Origin: Nonomuraea coxensis DSM 45129
Lineage (GTDB): Bacteria; Actinomycetota; Actinomycetes; Streptosporangiales; Streptosporangiaceae
Reading direction: 5' to 3'
Assembly: GCF_019397265.1 (NCBI RefSeq)
Contig: NZ_CP068985.1
Location: forward strand, 8,898,501 to 8,962,500
DNA length: 64,000 nucleotides
The translations under genes and the position numbers were made by a program. Within the stretch, counting starts at the first letter, position 1. Each line of letters starts with the position of its first letter. Below, in pieces: positions 41,115-49,241 of this stretch. The notes under the pieces were generated by a model, which made no database searches, had not been told where the DNA came from, and was given only the letters and a program-made list of their open reading frames with translations.

Positions 41115-43400
41115 TCAGCGGTCGCGCAGCAGCGACCACACCACCGCCGGGGTCAGCGGCACGTCCGTGACCCGGCCGGCGATCTCGGGAAGGGCGGCGG
41201 CGACCGCGTTGGCGACGGCGGCCGGCGGGCCGATCGTGCCCGCCTCGCCCACCCCCTTCATGCCGCCCGGCGTGATCGGCGAGGGCGTCTCCAGCAGGAC
41301 GACCTGGATGTCCGGAACCTCCCGGGTGGTCGGCAGCAGGTAGTCGATGATCGGCTGGCCCTCCTCGGTGTAGCCGATGTCCTCGGTCAGCGCCTGCCCG
41401 AGCCCCTGGGCGACGCCGCCGTGGATCTGGCCCTCCACCACGGCGGGGTTCACCAGCACGCCCGCGTCGTTGACAGCCCAGTAGCGCTCGACCTCGACCG
41501 CGCCCGTCTCCGGGTCCACGGCGACGGCCGCCGCGTGCGCGCCGTAGGCGTAGGTGTAGCCGGGCGGGTCGTAGCTGACCCGCTCCTCCAGTCCTGGCGG
41601 CATGCCTGGAGGCAGGTCCCAGCCCCGCCAGGCGGACGTGGCCAGCTCGCGCAGCGGCACCGACGCCTGCGGGTCGCCCTTGACCCGTACGGCGTCGCCG
41701 GCGATCTCCAGGTCCTCCTGCGCGGCCTCCAGCCGGTGCGCGGCGATGGCCACCAGCTTGTCCCGCAGCCGCGCCGCCGCCTGCACCAGCGCCCCGCCGC
41801 CGAGCGTCAGCGCCCGGCTGGCGATCGACCCCACCGACGAGTACGGCGTCGCCGCCGTGTCCCCCAGCACCACCCGCACCCGCTCCAGCGGCACCCCCAC
41901 CCGGTCGGCGGCGAGCTGCGCCAGCGCGGTCTCGATGCCCTGGCCCATGCCGACCACGCCCGAGGAGACGACCACCGAGGCGTCCTGCTCCATCCGCAGC
42001 ACCGCCGTCTCGTAGCCGCCGGCCTGCACCCCGATGGCCCTGAGGTCGTCGGACGGCCCCATGCCGGTGCTCTCGACGTGGCAGGACCAGCCGATGCCGC
42101 GCCGCCTGCCGTCGTCCTTGACCACCGGCTCGACCAGGTCGCGCAGCGTCCGCAGGGCGCGCGGATAGTCGCCGGAGTCGTAGCGCTGGTGGACGCGGGT
42201 CACGCACGGCAGCTCGTCCGGCCCCAGCAGGTTGCGCAGCCGCAGCTCGACCGGGTCGACGCCGAGCCTGCGCGCGGCCTCGTCGATCAGCCGCTCCCTC
42301 GTCAGGGTCCCCTCCGGCTGGCCGAAGCCGCGGTAGGAGCCGGTGGGGGTCGTCGTGGTCACCACGGCCCGCACGCGGACGGCGGCGCGCTCGAACCGGT
42401 ACGGCCCCGGCAGCATCGTGGCGGTCACCGCCGCCGTCGAGGCGCCCGCGTTCGACGGGTGGGCGCCGAGGTCGGCGAGCACGTCCGTCTCCAGCGCGAG
42501 GAAGCGCCCGTCGTGGTCCAGGGCCAGCCGCGCCCGGTGCACGGCGGCCCGCGCGGGCAGGGTGGCGAGCAGGCGGTCCCCCGGGGCCTCCGTCCAGGCC
42601 ACGGGCCGGCCGAGGCGCGTCGCGGCCAGGCAGACCAGCGTCTCGTCCGGGTAGACGTGCTCCTTGGCGCCGAAGCCGCCGCCGGTGTCGCCGGCGATCA
42701 CCCGTACCCGGTCGTGCGAGAGGCCGAGCGCCTCGGCCAGGTGCTCGCGCACGTGGTGCGGCGCCTGGGTGGAGATGTGCACGGTCAGCTCGTCGCCGGA
42801 CCAGTCGGCCACGACGCCGCGCGGCTCGATGGGGTGCGGCGAGACCCGCCCCATCCGGAACGTCATCTCCACCACGTGCGGCGCCGCCTCGATCACGGCC
42901 GCGCAGTCGTCGTCGCCGAGCCGGAAGTCGGTGACGACGTTCGTGCCGAGGTCGGGGTGGAGCAGCGGGGCGTCCTCCGCCGCCGCCCGCTCCACGCCGA
43001 CCACCGCGGGCAGCTCGGCGAGCTCCAGGTCGACGAGGTCGGCGGCGTCCCTGGCCGCCTCGGGGGTACGGGCGACGACGAGGGCGAGGGGCTGGCCCGC
43101 GTACCTGATGGTCTCGTCCAGCACCGGGTAGCCGGTGAGGCGCTGGCCCGGGGCGAGGTTGACGCAGGGCAGGCGGAGGCCCGCGGCGTCCGAGGGGACG
43201 ATCACGTCGAGCACGCCCTCGGCCGACCAGGCTCCCTTGGCGTCGCAGCCGAGCAGCCGCCCGTGGGCGATGGGGCTGCGGATCACGTGCGCGTACGCCT
43301 GGCCGGGCAACCGGACGTTGCCGACGTACCTGGCCCGCCCGGTCAGCAGCCGGGCGTCTTCCCGTCGCGGCGTCCTGGCGCCGACATATCCGTCTCCCAT
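41115..43400 (-). CDS. Xanthine dehydrogenase/CO dehydrogenase-type molybdopterin subunit (CoxL-like)
   Basis: 761 residues, usual for the family. Ald_Xan domain at the N-terminus (ARLLTGRARYVGNVRLPGQA), then the molybdopterin-binding domains: GGFGAKEHVYPDE, SYRGFGQPEGT in place of the common AYRGAGRPE, and KGVGEAGTIGPPAAV with the base glutamate. The substrate pocket differs from CO dehydrogenase (no AYRCSFR). The FAD and iron-sulfur subunits that normally accompany it are not next to it. It probably oxidises an aldehyde, purine or aromatic. Divergent from the MSMEG_6728-like gene. Confidence 0.85.
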   Translation of the reverse strand: MGDGYVGARTPRREDARLLTGRARYVGNVRLPGQAYAHVIRSPIAHGRLLGCDAKGAWSAEGVLDVIVPSDAAGLRLPCVNLAPGQRLTGYPVLDETIRYAGQPLALVVARTPEAARDAADLVDLELAELPAVVGVERAAAEDAPLLHPDLGTNVVTDFRLGDDDCAAVIEAAPHVVEMTFRMGRVSPHPIEPRGVVADWSGDELTVHISTQAPHHVREHLAEALGLSHDRVRVIAGDTGGGFGAKEHVYPDETLVCLAATRLGRPVAWTEAPGDRLLATLPARAAVHRARLALDHDGRFLALETDVLADLGAHPSNAGASTAAVTATMLPGPYRFERAAVRVRAVVTTTTPTGSYRGFGQPEGTLTRERLIDEAARRLGVDPVELRLRNLLGPDELPCVTRVHQRYDSGDYPRALRTLRDLVEPVVKDDGRRRGIGWSCHVESTGMGPSDDLRAIGVQAGGYETAVLRMEQDASVVVSSGVVGMGQGIETALAQLAADRVGVPLERVRVVLGDTAATPYSSVGSIASRALTLGGGALVQAAARLRDKLVAIAAHRLEAAQEDLEIAGDAVRVKGDPQASVPLRELATSAWRGWDLPPGMPPGLEERVSYDPPGYTYAYGAHAAAVAVDPETGAVEVERYWAVNDAGVLVNPAVVEGQIHGGVAQGLGQALTEDIGYTEEGQPIIDYLLPTTREVPDIQVVLLETPSPITPGGMKGVGEAGTIGPPAAVANAVAAALPEIAGRVTDVPLTPAVVWSLLRDR

Positions 43401-43474
43401 GGGCCGATTGTGAGCGCGCTCCGGCGGGCGGTCCATACGATCCACGGGTAGACCCAGGTCAGAGGGGGTGGCCG

Positions 43475-43954
43475 ATGCAGACGTTCCTGCCTTATCCGGA
43501 TTTTGTGGCGACCGCGGAGGTGCTCGACCCGCTACGGCTCGGCAAGCAGCGGGTGGAGACCCTGCAGATCCTGCGCGCCCTCACGGTCCCCGGGTACGGC
43601 TGGCGGCACCACCCCGTCGTCAAGATGTGGGCCGGGTACGAGGAGGCGCTCATCCGCTACGGCCTGGAGGTCTGCGACACCTGGTGCGCCCTGGGCCGCG
43701 CCGACACCTGCGCGGCCACCATGACCGCCGAGCTGGCCCGGCTCCGCGGCACCCCCGAGATCCGCCGCCAGCCCGAGCTCGCCACGGCCGGCGAGCTGCC
43801 GCCCTGGCTCGGCGACGAGGCCCTGCACCGCAGCCACCGGTCGGCCCTGCTGCGCAAGGACCCGGCCTACTACCGGCCGAAGTTCGGCGACGAGGAGCCG
43901 GACGACCTGGAGTACGTCTGGCCCCGTTCCGACCGCCTCCCGCCCCAGGCGTAG
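43475..43954 (+). CDS. MSMEG_6728-like protein, pyrimidine-dimer glycosylase (T4 endonuclease V) superfamily
   Basis: 159 residues. MQTFLPYPDFVATAEVLDPL and LGKQRVETLQILRAL at the N-terminus, then WRHHPVVKMWAGYEEALIRYG and HRSHRSALLRKDPAYYRP. This is the conserved pattern of the actinobacterial MSMEG_6728 family, which belongs to the T4 endonuclease V/pyr_excise superfamily; possibly a base-excision enzyme for UV damage, though activity is unproven. GAGGGGGTGG before the ATG gives a ribosome site. Its last 28 codons overlap the convergent membrane protein gene at 43870. Confidence 0.82.
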   Translation: MQTFLPYPDFVATAEVLDPLRLGKQRVETLQILRALTVPGYGWRHHPVVKMWAGYEEALIRYGLEVCDTWCALGRADTCAATMTAELARLRGTPEIRRQPELATAGELPPWLGDEALHRSHRSALLRKDPAYYRPKFGDEEPDDLEYVWPRSDRLPPQA

Positions 43955-44307
43955 CCCACGCGGGTGAGCTGGAAGACGCCCGTGCCGAACATCATCACCC
44001 CGAGGGGCACGTGAAGCGTCTTCACGTGCATCATGCCGAGAATCGACACCACGACGGTCGCCACCATGAGCAGGGCCGCGGGCGGGACGTACGTCACCGG
44101 CGCGCCGCCGCTCCGCCAGGCCAGGAGCGCGGCGGCGAGGTGCAGGACGCCGACGACGGCCAGGACCACCGCCGACGCCATGTGCGCGGCGCGACCGCCC
44201 GGCTCGGACAGCAGCAGGCCCGCCGTGACCGCCTGGAACAGCAGCGCCACCACATGCAGCGGCACGACGACCCTGAGCGCCCGCAGGGTCCAGTGGGGAG
44301 TGCTCAT
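43870..44307 (-). CDS. Four-helix membrane protein, hypothetical
   Basis: 145 residues. Helices at about 10-32 (LRVVVPLHVVALLFQAVTAG), 42-65 (ASAVVLAVVGVLHLAAALLA), 72-92 (VPPAALLMVATVVVSILGM) and 98-118, then a polar tail. Family not recognised; layout is that of small cytochrome b561-like or DUF2871-like proteins but heme histidines are uncertain. It overlaps the AhpD-like gene by ATGA and its C-terminal tail overlaps the convergent gene by 85 bp, so the true stop may be earlier in evolution than it appears. Confidence 0.65.
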   Translation of the reverse strand: MSTPHWTLRALRVVVPLHVVALLFQAVTAGLLLSEPGGRAAHMASAVVLAVVGVLHLAAALLAWRSGGAPVTYVPPAALLMVATVVVSILGMMHVKTLHVPLGVMMFGTGVFQLTRVGYAWGGRRSERGQTYSRSSGSSSPNFGR

Positions 44308-45422
44308 GATCGTCCTTTCGCGACGGGGGCCGGGAGGCCCGCGGTGATCAGGGTCTCGGCCCGCTCGGTCGCGAGCATCGCCCCATGAGCGACGAGCCGC
44401 ACCAGCGCGGCGTCCCCGGCCACGAGAGGCCGCGAGACGTCCGCGCCGGGCACGCGCCCGGCGGCGGTCGTGGCGGCGATCCGCTGCGCGGCGTCCGTTC
44501 CTGGGTCGCGCCAGGCGGCCACGTCGGCGTCCGTCACGCGGTACGGGGCCAGCGCCGCGAGCAGGGCCAGCCGGGCCGCGGGCCGGTCGGCGGGCGGGAG
44601 GCCGGCGAGCGGCCCGTCCAGCCAGGCGTTGCCCATCGGCGGGTGCTCGCCGTCCCACGCGGCGACCGCGCCGGCGACGGCGGCACGGGCGGCGGCGCTG
44701 AGCAGGTCGCCCCCGTCGCCCGCGACCGTGCGCAGCGCCGCGTAGGCGACGCCCGCGGGCGTGCCCCCGGCCCAGCCGGGCGCGGGACGCCCGCCGAGGT
44801 CGGCGATCAGCGGCAGGCTCGCGCCGCCGGGCAGCCGCCTGCGCACCGCCCGCGCCATCGCCCGCCCGCCCACGCTCCGCACCAGCCGCGACTTCTGCAG
44901 GTTGCCCGGCAGCAGGTTCTCGGTGAGCAGCGCCGAGGCGACCCGGTTGACGAAGTGGAAGGTGAGCGCCGTTCCGACGTACTCGGGCGCCTGCTCGGCG
45001 GGGAACGGCGCGGGGCCCCGCTCCTTGGCCCAGGCCAGCAGCCGCGCGTGCCCGGGATCGTCAGGGACGCCACCGGCGGCGACGGTCTCGGCGAGCCGGT
45101 GGTCGCCGGTCGCGTGCAGCAGCGTGGTGTGCGCCGCCACGCAGAACGGGCACCGGTTGGCCAGCGACACCCCCAGCGCCACGACCTCCTTGCCGGTGCG
45201 TGAGACGTCCCCCGCGAGCAGCGTCTCGCGCAGCGCGGCCCAGGTGGCCGCCAGCACCTCGGGCGCGGGCGACAGCGTCAGGAAGACCGCCATGCGCGCC
45301 ATGCCGAAGTCGTCGGCGAGCTGCCGGTACACGTCGGCGACCCGCCCGGTCGCGGCGTCGGGCGGCACGGGGGTCACGTAGCGGAACTGGCCCCTGTTTC
45401 TGGTCGTGTCCATGCCGGACAT
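44304..45422 (-). CDS. Carboxymuconolactone decarboxylase/AhpD-like protein
   Basis: 372 residues from MSGMDTTRNRG; the third codon ATG is an alternative start. The AhpD core carries the redox pair and partner histidine in NRCPFCVAAHTTLLHATG (about residues 90-107), followed by helices of a second, degenerate domain. AhpD-type proteins use the Cys pair as a peroxidase partner or alkylhydroperoxidase. Twice the size of simple AhpD, so likely a two-domain fusion. ATGA overlap with the membrane protein gene downstream. Confidence 0.8.
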   Translation of the reverse strand: MSGMDTTRNRGQFRYVTPVPPDAATGRVADVYRQLADDFGMARMAVFLTLSPAPEVLAATWAALRETLLAGDVSRTGKEVVALGVSLANRCPFCVAAHTTLLHATGDHRLAETVAAGGVPDDPGHARLLAWAKERGPAPFPAEQAPEYVGTALTFHFVNRVASALLTENLLPGNLQKSRLVRSVGGRAMARAVRRRLPGGASLPLIADLGGRPAPGWAGGTPAGVAYAALRTVAGDGGDLLSAAARAAVAGAVAAWDGEHPPMGNAWLDGPLAGLPPADRPAARLALLAALAPYRVTDADVAAWRDPGTDAAQRIAATTAAGRVPGADVSRPLVAGDAALVRLVAHGAMLATERAETLITAGLPAPVAKGRS

Positions 45423-45566
45423 CGTGCGGCCCCGGCCGGCTCGCGGTCGTCGTGCCGCCGGATGCATCTCCCCGTACGCCGGCGAACCGGGACGCCCGCC
45501 GCGTACTACGCCGGAAGTAGCCGGAGATTACGCCCTTCTGCGGAGGATCGCCGCCGGGAAAAACCC

Positions 45567-45572
45567 TAATCT
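45567..45572 (+). promoter_or_regulatory. -10 element for leaderless kinase gene
   Basis: TAATCT matches TAnnnT and ends 6 nt before the GTG at 45579, the usual spacing for a leaderless actinobacterial transcript. No good -35 is seen. Confidence 0.4.
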
Positions 45573-45578
45573 GCAGAG

Positions 45579-46787
45579 GTGAGGTATCTGGAGCGCTTGG
45601 GGCCGTCCGCCCAGGACGCGCTGCTCGCCGGGGTCGTCGCCGTCATGCTGACGGTCAACGTGCTCGCCGGCGCGGCGGGCGATAGCCCGGCCGGCCGCAC
45701 GAACGGCCTCGCGAACGGCCTCGCGATCGGCCTCGCCATCGACCTCGGGGCCGTCCTCGCCGGCTCGCTCGCGCTCGTGGCCTGGCGGCGGGCTCCCCTG
45801 ACGGCGCTGGCCGTCAGCACGGCCGCCATGCTCGGCTACGCCGTGCACGCCCAGCCCGGCCCGCCGGCCGCGTTCCCCGTGCTGATCGCGGTGTTCGGCG
45901 CGGTCAGGCACGGCCACCGCCTGCTGCCCGCGCTCGCCGCCGCCGTCTTCCTGGGCGCGGGCCTCGCCGCCGACCTCGCCACCGTCACCAACCGGAGCGA
46001 CAAGGAGATCCTCCAGAGCACGACGCTGCTGCTCGGCTGGTTCGTGGCGGCGGGGGTGGCGGCGACGGTGACGCGGCACCGGCAGGCGTACCTGGAGCAG
46101 GCCGAGCAGCGGGCCGCCGAGGCCGAGCGCACCCGCGAGGAGGTCGCCAGGCGGCGGGCGGGCGAGGAGCGGCTGCGCATCGCCCGGGAGCTGCACGACT
46201 CGCTCACCCACAGCATCTCCGTCATCAAGGTGCAGGCCGGGGTGGCCGTCCACCTGGCCCGCAAGCGGGGCGAGGAGGTCCCCGCGGCGCTGCTGGCGAT
46301 CCAGGAGGCGAGCGGTGACGCCATGCGCGAGCTGCGCGCCACCCTGGAGGTGCTGCGCGACGACACCCCGCAGCCGCCCGCCGTGGAGGAGGACGTGCCG
46401 AGCGGGCTGGACCGGCTCGACGACCTGGTGCGGCGGGCCCGCTCGATCGGCCTGCCGACCACGGTGACCGTCTCGGGAGCCCGGCGCGCGCTGCCGCCTG
46501 AGGTGGACCGGGCCGCGTACCGGATCGTCCAGGAGGCGCTCACCAACGTCTCCCGCCACGCGGGAGCGGCGGCGGCCCGGGTGCGCGTCGAGTACGCGGA
46601 CGCCGAGCTGGTGGTCCAGGTGGACGACGACGGCAGGGCGTCGGCCGGCGAGCCCCCCGTCCCCGGCACCGGCCTGCGCGGCATGAGCGAGCGCGTGACG
46701 GCGCTCGGCGGCCGGCTGCGCACCGAGCCCCGCCCCGAGGGCGGCTTCACCGTCCACGCCGCGCTGCCGCTGCGGGAGCCGGCGTGA
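45579..46787 (+). CDS. Sensor histidine kinase
   Basis: 402 residues. Four or five N-terminal helices (about 10-150), coiled linker with AEQRAAEAERTREEVARRRA, HisKA_3 motif ARELHDSLTHSISVIKVQA with the phosphoacceptor His, HATPase with EALTNVSRHAGA and VDDDGRAS, and G2 GTGLRGMSERV. Active by sequence. A run of 12-bp repeats at 45701-45748 encodes NGLANGLAIGLA in the first extracytoplasmic loop. GTG overlap couples it to its response regulator. The start follows a TAATCT -10 element. Confidence 0.9.
   Translation: MRYLERLGPSAQDALLAGVVAVMLTVNVLAGAAGDSPAGRTNGLANGLAIGLAIDLGAVLAGSLALVAWRRAPLTALAVSTAAMLGYAVHAQPGPPAAFPVLIAVFGAVRHGHRLLPALAAAVFLGAGLAADLATVTNRSDKEILQSTTLLLGWFVAAGVAATVTRHRQAYLEQAEQRAAEAERTREEVARRRAGEERLRIARELHDSLTHSISVIKVQAGVAVHLARKRGEEVPAALLAIQEASGDAMRELRATLEVLRDDTPQPPAVEEDVPSGLDRLDDLVRRARSIGLPTTVTVSGARRALPPEVDRAAYRIVQEALTNVSRHAGAAAARVRVEYADAELVVQVDDDGRASAGEPPVPGTGLRGMSERVTALGGRLRTEPRPEGGFTVHAALPLREPA
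45701..45748 (+). repeat. Four 12-bp repeats inside the kinase gene
   Basis: GAACGGCCTCGC is repeated twice exactly, then GATCGGCCTCGC and CATCGACCTCGG, keeping the frame. It encodes repeats of four residues (NGLA/IGLA/IDLG) in a membrane region and could vary in copy number by slippage. Confidence 0.85.
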
Positions 46788-47461
46788 TCCGCGTGCTGCT
46801 CGCCGACGACCAGGCGCTCATCCGCGGCGGCTTCCGCGCCCTGCTGGAGGCCGAGGACGACCTGGAGGTGGTCGCCGAGGCCGCGAACGGCGAGCAGGCC
46901 GTCGCACTGGCCCTGGAGCACCGCCCCGACGTGGCGCTGGTCGACATCCAGATGCCGGTCATGGACGGCATCGAGGCCACCCGCCGCATCGCCGCCGACG
47001 AGCGCCTGTCCGGCACGCACGTCGTGATCCTCACCAACTACGGCCTCGACGAGTACGTCGTCAACGCCCTGCGCGCCGGCGCCGGCGGCTTCCTGGTGAA
47101 GGACACCGAGCCCGCCGACCTGCTCCAGGGCGTGCGCGTGGCGGCCCGTGGCGACGCGCTGCTGTCCCCCGCGATCACCCGCCGCCTGATCGGCGAGTAC
47201 GTCTCCCGCCGCCCCGGCCCGTCCCCCGAGGCCCTGGGCGTGCTGACCAACCGCGAGCGCGAGGTCACCGCGCTGGTCGCCCGCGGCCTGTCCAACGACG
47301 AGATCGCCGCCCATATGGTGATCAGTCCCACCACCGCGAAGACGCACGTCAGCCGGGCGATGACCAAGCTCCGCGCCCGTGACCGCGCGCAACTCGTGGT
47401 GTTCGCCTACGAATCCGGGCTGGTCGCCCCCCGGCATGGTGGAATGGACGTGGATCACTAG
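46784..47461 (+). CDS. LuxR/NarL-type response regulator
   Basis: 225 residues. Receiver with LLADDQ, phosphoacceptor in ALVDIQMPVMDG, VILTNYGLDEY and LVKDTEPAD; HTH LTNREREVTALVARGLSNDEI, then SPTTAKTHVSRAMTKL. Overlaps the kinase by GTGA. It lies 13 bp upstream of the sulfite-oxidase-like gene, so the two-component pair may be cotranscribed with, or control, the oxidoreductase genes. Confidence 0.92.
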   Translation: MIRVLLADDQALIRGGFRALLEAEDDLEVVAEAANGEQAVALALEHRPDVALVDIQMPVMDGIEATRRIAADERLSGTHVVILTNYGLDEYVVNALRAGAGGFLVKDTEPADLLQGVRVAARGDALLSPAITRRLIGEYVSRRPGPSPEALGVLTNREREVTALVARGLSNDEIAAHMVISPTTAKTHVSRAMTKLRARDRAQLVVFAYESGLVAPRHGGMDVDH

Positions 47462-47474
47462 GGAGGAGCGCTTC

Positions 47475-48074
47475 GTGGGCATCGTTTCGCGCGGCTTCCA
47501 GGGGAGGCGCAGGGACGACGACGACCGGCTGCCTCCCGGCCAGTACCTCGTCGAGGACTTCCCCGTGCTGTCCGCCGGGCCGACGCCGCGGGTGCCGCGC
47601 GAGCGGTGGGAGTTCACCGTCGGCACGGAGGACGGCCGGACGCACCGCTGGACGTGGGACGAGCTGATGGCGCTCCCCCAGGAGACGCCGACCGTCGACC
47701 TGCACTGCGTCACCAAGTGGTCAAAGCTGGGCACCACGTGGCAGGGCGTCTCCCTCGACGTGCTCTTCGAGGACGTCGAGAGCGCCGCCGACCACGCCCT
47801 GGTCCACTCCTACGGCGGCTACACCACCAACCTGCCGGTGGAGGACCTGCTCGACGGCAAGGCGTGGATCGTGCACCGTTTCGACGGCGAGGAGCTGGCA
47901 CCCCAGCACGGCGGCCCCGCCCGGCTGCTCGTGCCGCACCTCTACCTGTGGAAGTCGGCCAAGTGGGTGCGCGGCATCCACCTGCTCGACGAGGACCATC
48001 CGGGCTTCTGGGAGACCGCGGGCTACCACAACTACGGCGACCCGTGGCGCGAGCAGCGTTACGAGGGCGACTGA
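47475..48074 (+). CDS. Sulfite oxidase-like molybdopterin oxidoreductase (YedY/MsrP type)
   Basis: 199 residues from the GTG with GGGAGGAG upstream. Single molybdopterin domain: RVPRERWEFTVGTEDG, then VDLHCVTKWSKLG with the molybdenum-ligating Cys (about residue 78), GGYTTNLPVEDLLDG, and LWKSAKWVRGIHLLDEDHPGF. No signal peptide, so cytoplasmic. Such short proteins are catalytic subunits that reduce sulfoxides or oxidise small compounds with an electron partner. The next gene, a ferredoxin reductase-like protein 1 bp downstream, is the likely partner. Confidence 0.85.
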   Translation: MGIVSRGFQGRRRDDDDRLPPGQYLVEDFPVLSAGPTPRVPRERWEFTVGTEDGRTHRWTWDELMALPQETPTVDLHCVTKWSKLGTTWQGVSLDVLFEDVESAADHALVHSYGGYTTNLPVEDLLDGKAWIVHRFDGEELAPQHGGPARLLVPHLYLWKSAKWVRGIHLLDEDHPGFWETAGYHNYGDPWREQRYEGD

Positions 48075-48075
48075 G

Positions 48076-48804
48076 GTGCGCGGCCGCCTGCCCTGGCGGG
48101 CCGCCCGCCTGCGCGAGGTCAGGGTGGAGACGGCCACCGCGCGCACGCTCGTGTTCGAGGTGCCCGGCTGGCCGGGCCACCTGGCGGGCCAGCACGTGGA
48201 CGTGCGGCTGACGGCCGGCGACGGCTACACGGCGCAGCGCAGCTACTCGCTGGCCGCGCCGCCGGACGGCGAGCTGGTCGCGCTGACGGTGGAGACCGTG
48301 CCGGACGGCGAGGTGTCGCCGTACCTGACCGAGGTGATGGAGCCCGGCGACCTGGTCGAGATCCGGGGGCCGGTGGGCGGCTGGTTCGTCTGGCGGCCGG
48401 CGAGCAGGGCCCCGGTGCTGCTGGTCGGCGGCGGGTCCGGGATCGTCCCGCTGATGGCGATGATCAGGGAGCGCCGGCGGGTGGGCAGCCGGGCGCCGTT
48501 CCGCCTGGTCTACTCGCTGCGCGACCCGGAGAGCCGCTACTACGCCGAGGAGCTGCGCCGGCCCGATCCCGGCCTGGACGTCACCTACCTCTACACCAGG
48601 GCCGCGCCCGACGGCGTGTCCCGCCCGGCCGGGCGGGTCACCCTGGCCGACCTGGCGGAGGGCGGCTGGCCGACCGGGTTCGAGGCCGACTGCTACGTGT
48701 GCGGGCCGACCGGGTTCGTGGAGGCCGCCGCCGACCTGCTGCTGGCGCTCGGGCACGCGCCGGAGCGCGTCCGTACCGAACGATTCGGCCCGACCGGAGG
48801 GTGA
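48076..48804 (+). CDS. Ferredoxin/flavodoxin reductase-like FAD/NAD(P) oxidoreductase
   Basis: 242 residues. FAD domain with the RxYS motif in QRSYSLAAPP, VETVPDGEVSPYL and PVGGWFVW; NAD(P) domain with LLVGGGSGIVPLMAMI and the C-terminal CYVCGPTGFVEAA. No [2Fe-2S] domain. It would pass electrons from NAD(P)H to the molybdenum enzyme encoded immediately upstream, a common pair in actinobacteria. GTG start, 1 bp from the previous stop. Confidence 0.88.
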   Translation: MRGRLPWRAARLREVRVETATARTLVFEVPGWPGHLAGQHVDVRLTAGDGYTAQRSYSLAAPPDGELVALTVETVPDGEVSPYLTEVMEPGDLVEIRGPVGGWFVWRPASRAPVLLVGGGSGIVPLMAMIRERRRVGSRAPFRLVYSLRDPESRYYAEELRRPDPGLDVTYLYTRAAPDGVSRPAGRVTLADLAEGGWPTGFEADCYVCGPTGFVEAAADLLLALGHAPERVRTERFGPTGG

Positions 48805-48805
48805 C

Positions 48806-49072
48806 ATGACCGCTGACCACCTGGACGGCAACGTCCTGGCCGGCCCGCTCGGCGAGCTCTTCGCCGTGGACCTCACCGCCGCCACCGGCCGCTGCGTCCA
48901 CTGCGGGCGCACCGGCCCGGTCGGCGAGATGCGCGTCTACGGGCCGGAGCCCGGCCTGGTGGCCCGCTGCCCCGGCTGCGAGGAGGTGCTGATGCGGCTC
49001 GTCCGCGGCCCCGGCGCGGCCTGGCTCGACCTGCGCGGCGTGGTGTCCCTGCGGGTGCCCCTGCCCGAGTGA
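48806..49072 (+). CDS. DUF6510-like zinc-ribbon protein
   Basis: 88 residues. MTADHLDGNVLAGPLGELFAV, then a four-cysteine ribbon (RCVHCGRTG and ARCPGCEEVL) and a hydrophobic C-terminal strand WLDLRGVVSLRVPLPE. This is the DUF6510 pattern, found in operons with sulfite-oxidase-like and ferredoxin-reductase-like genes as here; presumably an accessory or regulatory zinc protein. The ATG follows the reductase stop by 1 bp. Confidence 0.83.
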   Translation: MTADHLDGNVLAGPLGELFAVDLTAATGRCVHCGRTGPVGEMRVYGPEPGLVARCPGCEEVLMRLVRGPGAAWLDLRGVVSLRVPLPE

Positions 49073-49241
49073 GCATGGCGGGCAGGTGAACATATCGGGT
49101 CCTCTCGGCCGTACGTCCGGGACCGGGCCCGCACGGCCCTCCGACTGAGTACACTCGGGCTCGATCCACGGCCGAGATCTGTACGGCGAGGCTCTTGGCC
49201 AGGGGGCGGCCTCCCTTCGGCCCTGTCCCTTGGGGAGTCAC

